11,866 bases of DNA from Leptolinea sp964404415 (GTDB taxonomy: Bacteria > Chloroflexota > Anaerolineae > Anaerolineales > Anaerolineaceae). Below, in pieces: positions 6,039 through 11,866 of this stretch (its first letter is position 1; each line of letters opens with the position of its first letter). The DNA lies in contig CAYOKC010000119.1 in the NCBI GenBank assembly GCA_964404415.1, positions 1 to 11,866 on the forward strand, written 5' to 3'. The notes under the pieces are model-generated. The model was not told where the DNA came from, ran no database searches, and was given only the letters and a program-made list of their open reading frames with translations. The translations under genes were made by a program, and so were the position numbers.

Positions 6039-6701
6039 ATGATCAATGTTGTCATAATTGATGATCATCCAATTGTCCGCGCTGGGATGCGCGCTATTTT
6101 GGATTGCACAAACGACATCAGGGTTGTTGCTGAAGGTGGAAGCGGAGAGGAAGCATTGCACCTTGTGCGTACTATTGCTCCGGACGTTCTAGTGCTGGAT
6201 GTTGGACTCCCGGATGAAAATGGAATTAATGTAGCCGCTCGAATTCGCGCAATTAAATCAACTACGGCGGTGTTGATATTAACAGCCCACAATGATCCTC
6301 AACTGGTCTTCAATCTCCTGCAAAATGGGGCTATTGGATATGTTTTAAAGGACGAAGCATTGGAAACTCTGGCTAATGCCGTTCGCGCCGCATCCAGCGG
6401 GAAAAGCTGGTTAAGCCCTTCTGTAGCCAGCCAGGTGATCGAACGTGCGATAAGCCATACTGAACCTCAGCAAGAAGAAGTTCAGAAAGACAGCAAAGTG
6501 GCCGATCTCACTCCTCGGGAATATGAAATTCTATGCCTGTTGGCTGAGGGATTGGATAATACTGCTATCGCTGACCGGCTTACTTTAACAAAAAGGACGG
6601 TTCAGAACCACATCAGCACGATATATGGAAAGATTGGTTTGAATTCGAGAACGGAAGCAATGTTGTACGCCCTCCATCATGGGATGACCAGAGTAACATA
6701 A
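6039..6701 (+). CDS. NarL/FixJ-family response regulator
   Basis: This is a cytoplasmic DNA-binding response regulator of 220 residues, the usual size. The receiver domain (about 2-118) has the acidic pair Asp8-Asp9, phospho-acceptor Asp54 in LVLDVGLPDENG, Thr82 in LILTAHND and Lys104 in YVLKDEA, so all switch residues are present. A Gln/Glu-rich linker leads to a LuxR-type helix-turn-helix (about 157-216) with LTPREYEILCLLAEGL, NTAIADRL and KRTVQNHISTIYGKIG. The frame could begin at TTG 6027, but ATG 6039 has GGAAAG four bases before it and gives a normal start, INVVIIDDHP. It lies 16 bases before the histidine kinase gene, whose HisKA_3-type domain is the usual partner of NarL regulators, so the two are a cognate pair by context. 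Its target genes are unknown; the operon itself is a natural guess. Confidence 0.95.
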   Translation: MINVVIIDDHPIVRAGMRAILDCTNDIRVVAEGGSGEEALHLVRTIAPDVLVLDVGLPDENGINVAARIRAIKSTTAVLILTAHNDPQLVFNLLQNGAIGYVLKDEALETLANAVRAASSGKSWLSPSVASQVIERAISHTEPQQEEVQKDSKVADLTPREYEILCLLAEGLDNTAIADRLTLTKRTVQNHISTIYGKIGLNSRTEAMLYALHHGMTRVT

Positions 6702-6717
6702 AGCAAGAAGCGCGATA

Positions 6718-8970
6718 ATGAAAATTGTTTCAGGCTTTTTGAAATCTGCCGCCAGTTTAAGTATCATTCTCCTTGTTTTTTTTATTCCTTGCCTTGTCTT
6801 TCTTAATATTCAATACCAGTGGAATACACCAACATTTGATTTCTTTCTTGATTATCCGGGATCGGCGACCATACATAGTGTTGTCTCCGGAGGGCGGTCA
6901 GATCTTGCTGGAATACGCTCCGGAGATGTATTGCTATCTATTGATAGCAACCCTGTATCATCCTTTCACTCTCCCAGATTTGGATTCATCCATACACTTC
7001 TAATAGAACGTCAAGGGGTTCGTGAATCGCATCCGGTAGCACCAGTCCGCTTGCTGCAAATGAATTTTCTGCCGTTGGCCAGTTCTACTGTAATTGCACT
7101 GGCTTTCTGGGGAATTGGCACCTTACTTTTAGTCCGCCGTTTCCAAAACGATAATGTACGATTGTTATTCTTAATTTTCCAAATTTGTGGTGCCGCGATT
7201 CTTTTTCCGGTCGCGTATCAATTTCCATGGGATCCACCAGCATGTGGTGACATAGTCAGCAAACTGACAATCTGTATAATGCCGCCATTAATGCTGCAAT
7301 TCATTTCTTCCTATCCTGCCAGGTTGGGGAATAAATTGTTACGGACAGTTGGTTACAGTTGCGCCTATATCCTGGCTATTGTCATATTCTTTTCCTGGGT
7401 GATTGATCCCAATACAGGGAAACAGGCGAACATTCTTTTCACCAGTTTTGTACTTGCGCTTTCATTGGTTCTACTAACTTTCACCTACCGTCATCGTGCT
7501 AACCCGGAAACTCGTAGACGCATAAGGATCATCATTTTTTGCACAATCGCGGGATTATCAGTTCCTTTTATTTTTTACCTTGTTCCACTTTCTTCAGGTT
7601 CTTCAATATTTTTGCCTGAATGGTTAGTCTCTTTGTTTCTTGTTGTTATACCTGTTAGTTATCTTCTTGCGACCTTACGGTATAACTTGTTTGGAATTGA
7701 CCGGATTGTTAATCGGTCGCTTGTATATGTGTCGCTATCGATTGGCATCCTGATAATTTATCTTGTTCCATATTTTTACATTTACCAGATTTTGCCTGAT
7801 GATCTGTTTATACGGCTTTCGGTGATCTTTTTTCTAACAATTTGGATCGGATGGACGTTTGATTGGTTAAGAACCCGAACCCAAAGACTGGTAGATAAAT
7901 ATATCTACGGCGGGTGGTATGATTTTCCTGTAGTAGTTGAAACGATAAGTAACGCGTTGGCTAAATGCATTACCCGCGATCAAGTAAATACCGTGCTCAC
8001 CGGGCAGGTTCCCAACCTGATGCGTCTGACCGATTCCACGCTTTGGATCCGCCCATCAGACACGCAAATTCCTTCGTTGCCTCCGTTAAAAGCAAATTTT
8101 CGATACAAATTCCAGACAGAAATTCAATCGCAATGGACCGTCGGACTTCATACGGAAGGTGATGAACTTTCGGGAACGGATTTGCGAATCTTACATACTC
8201 TGGCTAAACAGGCAGAAATTGCCCTTAATAATGCATTAACGATTGAAACACTACAAAACCAGCTTGAGGAAATTATGGCAAGCCGGGAAGCATTGGCGCG
8301 TACTCAAAGGCAATTATTGCGATCACGTGAAGAAGAGAGATCCCGTTTGGCGCGTGATCTGCATGACAGTCCCATTCAAGCTCTGGTAGGTATGAATATT
8401 CAGATGGGATTGTTACTTAATCGTGTAGATATCTCTGACCACCTGAGAAAAAATCTGGAAGAAATGCGGAGTGAGGTTCGCAAGCTATCGGATGAATTGC
8501 GGCAGGTTTGCTCAGACCTGCGCCCGCCGATGCTTGATACACTGGGATTAAGTTCAGCCATCCGTTCATTGGCTTCTGAATGGACCAACCTGAATGGAAT
8601 AAAAACTCACTTGAATCTATGCCCTGACCAGGATTTAAAACAACTTCCCGGGGAAGTAGTTGTTAATTTGTTCCGGGTAGCACAGGAAGCATTATCTAAC
8701 ATCGCCAAACACGCCCATGCTAATCGAGTTGATATATCTCTATCCTTTGAACGATCACAATTAGTTATGACCATAGAAGATGACGGGACCGGATTTACTG
8801 CGCCGGATACATTACATGGTTTGACCCAACAGAGTCATTATGGATTGGCGGGTATGCGAGAGCGTATGGATCTGATAGGGGGAAGCTGGTCTTTAAAATC
8901 GGCGCCTGGAAATGGCACGGTTGTGCGCGTAGTTTATATTGATAATGAAAGCCTTGCTGATGGAAAATAA
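6718..8970 (+). CDS. Multi-pass, PDZ-containing sensor histidine kinase (NarL/ComP-like, HisKA_3)
   Basis: This 750-residue membrane sensor kinase has one span at about 11-31, then an apparently extracytoplasmic PDZ-like domain (about 46-105) with the motif SDLAGIRSGDVLLSIDSNPV. Roughly eight or nine further spans follow between 117 and 380. The loop YNLFGIDRIVNRSLVY (322-337) is typical of ComP-like sensors. A degenerate GAF-like linker (about 400-505) and a coiled coil (about 507-545) lead to the dimerisation domain EEERSRLARDLHDSPIQAL, with phospho-acceptor His549. An HATPase domain follows, with RVAQEALSNIAKHAHA (653-668), DDGTGF (688-693) and GLAGMRERMDLIGG (709-722). All catalytic motifs are intact. 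It should phosphorylate the regulator encoded just upstream. ComP of Bacillus also has a PDZ region, but this is not an orthologue claim. The signal is unknown; the PDZ suggests sensing of peptides or envelope proteins. The gene overlaps the next one by 11 bases. Confidence 0.93.
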   Translation: MKIVSGFLKSAASLSIILLVFFIPCLVFLNIQYQWNTPTFDFFLDYPGSATIHSVVSGGRSDLAGIRSGDVLLSIDSNPVSSFHSPRFGFIHTLLIERQGVRESHPVAPVRLLQMNFLPLASSTVIALAFWGIGTLLLVRRFQNDNVRLLFLIFQICGAAILFPVAYQFPWDPPACGDIVSKLTICIMPPLMLQFISSYPARLGNKLLRTVGYSCAYILAIVIFFSWVIDPNTGKQANILFTSFVLALSLVLLTFTYRHRANPETRRRIRIIIFCTIAGLSVPFIFYLVPLSSGSSIFLPEWLVSLFLVVIPVSYLLATLRYNLFGIDRIVNRSLVYVSLSIGILIIYLVPYFYIYQILPDDLFIRLSVIFFLTIWIGWTFDWLRTRTQRLVDKYIYGGWYDFPVVVETISNALAKCITRDQVNTVLTGQVPNLMRLTDSTLWIRPSDTQIPSLPPLKANFRYKFQTEIQSQWTVGLHTEGDELSGTDLRILHTLAKQAEIALNNALTIETLQNQLEEIMASREALARTQRQLLRSREEERSRLARDLHDSPIQALVGMNIQMGLLLNRVDISDHLRKNLEEMRSEVRKLSDELRQVCSDLRPPMLDTLGLSSAIRSLASEWTNLNGIKTHLNLCPDQDLKQLPGEVVVNLFRVAQEALSNIAKHAHANRVDISLSFERSQLVMTIEDDGTGFTAPDTLHGLTQQSHYGLAGMRERMDLIGGSWSLKSAPGNGTVVRVVYIDNESLADGK

Positions 8971-10396
8971 CCAGGGTATTTTTAAGAGCAGTTCAACGGA
9001 CGATGCTCCACGCCAACCTGTTACTATCCAACAATACCTGCGCTATGTGTTTTACTTATTTGCCTTATTCCTCATTATTTATTTTGGAATCACGTTTTTT
9101 GTTGATAACCAGACCCACATGACTCAATTGGGCGTGATCCTTCCAGATCAGCTAACCCGAGCTGAGAAAAATATAACTTCATCGATCCGTTCGTTTCCGA
9201 ATACTACGGATGGCATTCATGTGTTCAATGATCAACTGGCTACCTGGGAAATGAGCGAGTATCAATACGAATTCGCTGCTACCCACTACGATGGTACACA
9301 AAAGGTTTTCGCTTCGGATGCACGCCGGCTCAGGGCCAGTAACCCGAAATTTATTATTCTAAACTACAGACTGGGGATGGGCCTGGGGTACCGGCAAGTT
9401 ACTTCGGGATGTACGCCTGACGGATCCTGGATTGAAATCATCGAAGGCGAAAAATGGGTGCGAGAATACCCTGAAAATCCAAATGACGAATGGTTTTACA
9501 GGTTAAATGGACAACGTATTTTCTTTTGCCAGTGGAATTGGTATCTTATGGATATCTCGCAACCTTCATGGCAAAAGTATTGGGCTGGAGAAGTACTACG
9601 TCAACTTAACTCAACAGGAGCTGATGGTGTATTTGTGGATGGGATGTTCCCCCCAAATTACTATGGTCATGACCTGTTTTCTCCAGAATTGCCGCAGTTT
9701 GACCAAAATTTTGAAGATCAATGGTCATCAAAAATTGAACAATTCATCAAGTTCACACAATCTGGCGATCTGGAAAAATATCATCTTATAAACAATGTAG
9801 GATTATGGATCACTGGAAGAGATAAAACGGATTATTCCGCTTCCGACGGCGTTATGGTTGAAGGATTTGGAAGATGGGTGGAAGGCGATTACTTTTCATC
9901 CGATGAGGGTGATTGGCAATTACAGATGGATCGAATATTGAGATTGGTTAACCTCGATAAGGTTGTTATTCTCCAACAATATGTGGACCCCAAAAATGAA
10001 TCTGACCGGGTTTTCTTATTGAGCAATTATTTATTGATCAAGGGCAAGCATACGTTTATCAACATGGAAGTATCCACTTCTCCGGAATGGTTTCCGGAGT
10101 ACGAAATTCCCATTGGTTCACCTTCTGATGCAGCCGCTGATACTATCAGTTCACTCTGGCGCTCAGATTGGCAGGTGTATGCCCGACCATATAGCAATGG
10201 CCTGGTTCTTCTAAATCCAGGTGAAAAAGAGAAACAAATTAATCTCTTGCAGAAGTTCTACATGGCTATCCCATTTGGCGGTGGGCCTATTCCGGAAGAT
10301 GGAAATGTAGAAGATTGGGCTGTTGACTACTCAGAAGTAACATCTCTGGTTTTAGGTCCACACCAGGGTGCAATTCTCTTGAGTTCGATCCCGTAA
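8960..10396 (+). CDS. Membrane-anchored GHL15-like putative glycoside hydrolase
   Basis: The 478-residue product has a short cytoplasmic N-terminus, one transmembrane anchor (about 28-50, YVFYLFALFLIIYFGITFFV) and a large exported domain. That domain resembles the hypothetical glycosyl hydrolase family 15 (GHL15, predicted TIM barrel). Features seen are IHVFNDQLATWEM, SNPKFIILNYRLGMG, WYLMDISQPSWQKYW, and GADGVFVDGMFPP with Asp222 and Asp227. VMVEGFGRW with Glu301 follows, and a C-terminal beta-rich part (PYSNGLVLLNPG). Asp227 and Glu301 are plausible catalytic acids, but the family's activity is not established as far as I know. The start is uncertain: TTG 8939, ATG 8945 and ATG 8960 are in frame. 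I chose ATG 8960, which overlaps the kinase stop by 11 bases; none has a strong ribosome-binding site, so coupling to the kinase is likely. It probably acts on a surface or exopolysaccharide and is controlled with the sensor pair. A strong terminator follows. Confidence 0.75.
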   Translation: MENNQGIFKSSSTDDAPRQPVTIQQYLRYVFYLFALFLIIYFGITFFVDNQTHMTQLGVILPDQLTRAEKNITSSIRSFPNTTDGIHVFNDQLATWEMSEYQYEFAATHYDGTQKVFASDARRLRASNPKFIILNYRLGMGLGYRQVTSGCTPDGSWIEIIEGEKWVREYPENPNDEWFYRLNGQRIFFCQWNWYLMDISQPSWQKYWAGEVLRQLNSTGADGVFVDGMFPPNYYGHDLFSPELPQFDQNFEDQWSSKIEQFIKFTQSGDLEKYHLINNVGLWITGRDKTDYSASDGVMVEGFGRWVEGDYFSSDEGDWQLQMDRILRLVNLDKVVILQQYVDPKNESDRVFLLSNYLLIKGKHTFINMEVSTSPEWFPEYEIPIGSPSDAAADTISSLWRSDWQVYARPYSNGLVLLNPGEKEKQINLLQKFYMAIPFGGGPIPEDGNVEDWAVDYSEVTSLVLGPHQGAILLSSIP

Positions 10397-10421
10397 TCAA
10401 ACATGAACACACAGATCACCG

Positions 10422-10460
10422 AAGGCAAAACCGGTACCAGAGTACCGGTTTTGCCTTTTT
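10422..10460 (+). terminator. Strong intrinsic terminator after the two-component/GHL15 operon
   Basis: GGCAAAACCGGTAC (10424-10437) and GTACCGGTTTTGCC (10442-10455) pair perfectly around a CAGA loop, extended by two A:T pairs and ending in TTTTT. It begins 25 bases after the GHL15-like stop codon and separates this operon from the next receiver gene. Confidence 0.95.
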
Positions 10461-10465
10461 AAATT

Positions 10466-10482
10466 GGTACTTAATCAGTACC
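10466..10482. repeat. Short inverted repeat in the promoter region of the next operon
   Basis: GGTACT and AGTACC flank a 5-base spacer, just after the terminator and 79 bases before the next start codon. It shares the GTACC core with the terminator stem, so it may be a by-product of that sequence or a small operator. No convincing promoter pair was found beside it, although TATTAT at 10515-10520 could be a -10. Confidence 0.4.
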
Positions 10483-10560
10483 CGGCGACGATGTGGAAAT
10501 TAACCATCGCCCGCTATTATGAAATCAGGAAACCATCGGTATTTTTGTTTCAGAGGAATT

Positions 10561-10929
10561 ATGAACCGTGTGTTGATTATCGATGACCAGCCAAAATTTC
10601 GCCGTCAATTACGCACATTGCTGTTGACCGCCGGATTCCAGGTGGTGGAAGAAGCGGACAGCATTGCTTCTGCGCTGGAAATTGTTCGAAGCGCCAAACC
10701 GGATATTGCCGTAGTTGATGTGATGCTGCCGGGTGAAAACGGGCTTGAAGGAACACGGAAGTTAAAAACCGCCAATGAAATAATGAGGATTTTCCTTGTC
10801 AGTGCCCACCATGATAGCGCCGGTGTCTTTGTCCGCTCTGCGAAGGAAATTGGTGCGGAAGCGTTTATACCCAAAGATGAATTAGATCTGGCCACTGTAA
10901 TTAAGTGGAAAAACCGGTATTCCGGGTAA
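10561..10929 (+). CDS. Stand-alone receiver-domain response regulator
   Basis: This is a single CheY-like receiver of 122 residues without any output domain. The acidic pair Asp8-Asp9 is in LIIDDQPKFRRQL, the phospho-acceptor is Asp53 in AVVDVMLPGENG, Ser81 takes the Thr/Ser position in FLVSAHHD, and Lys105 is in FIPKDEL. The frame extends 14 codons upstream to 10519, but AGAGGA sits four bases before ATG 10561, which also gives a canonical receiver N-terminus. It has its own leader after the terminator and is followed 17 bases later by the lipoprotein gene, so the two are probably co-transcribed. Its partner is not visible: it could take phosphate from the neighbouring kinase or act in a phosphorelay. 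There is no DNA-binding domain, so it should work by protein contact. Confidence 0.93.
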   Translation: MNRVLIIDDQPKFRRQLRTLLLTAGFQVVEEADSIASALEIVRSAKPDIAVVDVMLPGENGLEGTRKLKTANEIMRIFLVSAHHDSAGVFVRSAKEIGAEAFIPKDELDLATVIKWKNRYSG

Positions 10930-10946
10930 CAAAAATGGAGGAAATG

Positions 10947-11866
10947 ATGAACGAAAAAATTCTGAATGTATTGAAAAAAGTCGGATATGGATTGTTGTTG
11001 ATCGTGGTTTGCGCCTCAACAGCATCCTGCGCTCAGCAGGTTTCAACAGGTCCTGAAACATGGATTGACAATCCACGTGACGGGGCGTCGCTGGAACCCG
11101 GTAAAGCAATCGCCATAAAATCCCACGTCTTCGCAAAAGGAGGTGTAGCTGAAGTTGTGCTTTCAATCAACGATGAAGCCTACCGGCGCGATGTTCCACC
11201 GGATGTAAGTTCCGAGTTCATTTCTATCAAGCAGGATTGGACTCCGGATACACCTGGAACATACAGGCTGCAAGTGCAAGGATTTGACGCGCAAGGTCAA
11301 CCCGCGAAACCGGCGTCGGTTATGGTTGAGGTTAAAGGAAAACCCGAAGTTGCCATTGTTAGTCCGGTTATCAGCCAAACACCTGTAAACACCATTACTC
11401 CAACTGTGACTGTGACACCTACCAGGGTTATCTCCATAACACCGGAATTCACCAAGACTCCTACAATCCCTCCGGGGAGCAATGTTAGTTTTTATGCGAA
11501 GCCTGATTCCCTCAAAGCCGGAGAATGCACAACCATGTACTGGGCCGTTGAAAATGCCCAACGAGTGATTTTTGGCGGCAAAGATCAACCCTTTGTTGGA
11601 TCGTATCAAGACTGTCTGTGTTCAACTCAGCGCTTTAGCCTGCGGGTGATCGATCTTGACGGAACTGAAAAGCTGTATACGGTGAATATCAATGTAACCG
11701 GAGATTGCGCGACGGATGCCCCTCCACCGGTTGAGGATGGTGGTGATCAGGAACCGCAGCCACAACCACAACCAGAAGTTGATAAGACGCCTCCCTCTGT
11801 TCCGGTACCGGCTGTTCCTGCCAATGGATTAAATCTTCCATGCAAGACCAACCAGACTCTGGTATG
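10947..11866 (+). CDS. Putative lipoprotein with Ig-like domains, C-terminus cut by window edge
   Basis: The frame is open for 306 codons to the right edge. The N-terminus has a basic start, a hydrophobic stretch (GLLLIVVCA, about 15-23) and a lipobox-like TASC with Cys28, so lipidation and export are likely. A first Ig-like beta domain covers about 36-130 (WIDNPRDGASLEPG, then VVLSIND, WTPDTPGTYRLQVQGFD). A Thr/Pro linker follows (about 143-176, TPTVTVTPT). A second domain covers about 178-252, with AGECTTMYWAVENAQRVIF, two close Cys (223, 225), FSLRVIDLDGTEKLYTV and Cys254. A Pro/Gln-rich linker with a PQ repeat and the start of a third domain (TPPSVPVPAVPANGL, Cys299) complete the visible part. 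The Cys-bearing second domain resembles modules common in Chloroflexota surface proteins. ATG 10947 is chosen over ATG 10944 because GGAGG lies five bases before it. It is probably co-transcribed with the receiver gene. Its function is unknown; binding or surface display is likely. Confidence 0.82.
   Translation, partial: MNEKILNVLKKVGYGLLLIVVCASTASCAQQVSTGPETWIDNPRDGASLEPGKAIAIKSHVFAKGGVAEVVLSINDEAYRRDVPPDVSSEFISIKQDWTPDTPGTYRLQVQGFDAQGQPAKPASVMVEVKGKPEVAIVSPVISQTPVNTITPTVTVTPTRVISITPEFTKTPTIPPGSNVSFYAKPDSLKAGECTTMYWAVENAQRVIFGGKDQPFVGSYQDCLCSTQRFSLRVIDLDGTEKLYTVNINVTGDCATDAPPPVEDGGDQEPQPQPQPEVDKTPPSVPVPAVPANGLNLPCKTNQTLV

Noticed and set aside
1..11866. CRISPR array, tRNA, rRNA or insertion sequence with inverted ends
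   Set aside because: I found no regularly spaced repeats, no tRNA cloverleaf near the integrase and no transposase gene; the only mobile-element trace is the dead integrase.

Overview
The window looks like chromosomal DNA of an anaerobic Chloroflexota bacterium, most likely of Anaerolineae type. This rests on the anaerobic cobalamin gene set, a ComP-like sensor kinase with many membrane spans, a GHL15-like membrane-anchored glycoside-hydrolase homologue, and a lipoprotein with a Cys-bearing Ig-like domain and Thr/Pro linkers of a style common in that phylum. The taxonomic call is inference from protein character; no rRNA or tRNA gene is present.

Left part (1-4934, minus strand): a compact cobalt-uptake and cobalamin-synthesis operon, read right to left as cbiM-cbiN-cbiQ-cbiO-cobO-cbiK-cbiF, with cbiF running off the left edge. 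Most neighbours are separated by 1 base or overlap by 4-8 bases. A cobalamin riboswitch (4752-4881) followed by an intrinsic terminator (4665-4699) sits in the leader, so B12 should switch the operon off by transcription attenuation. The likely promoter has a perfect TATAAT lying inside a perfect 23-bp palindrome (4895-4917). The cbiQ gene for the ECF transmembrane subunit is broken by a frameshift. The 11 bases at the break can be read in both frames to give the two missing halves, which suggests collapse of an 11-bp tandem repeat.

Middle (about 5028-6038): a region of decayed genes. It holds the C-terminal part of a tyrosine recombinase (minus strand) with an in-frame TAG, a Lys in place of a catalytic Arg, and a terminator hairpin inside its last codons. 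It also holds a short TPR-like tail on the plus strand, some short direct repeats, and otherwise AT-rich DNA without a convincing gene.

Right part (6039-10460, plus strand): an operon of a NarL/FixJ-type response regulator, a PDZ-containing multi-pass histidine kinase, and an overlapping membrane-anchored GHL15-like protein, closed by a strong terminator. The layout suggests an envelope-sensing two-component system linked to a cell-surface polysaccharide function.

Far right (10561-11866, plus strand): a stand-alone receiver-domain protein followed 17 bases later by a large putative lipoprotein with Ig-like domains that runs off the right edge.
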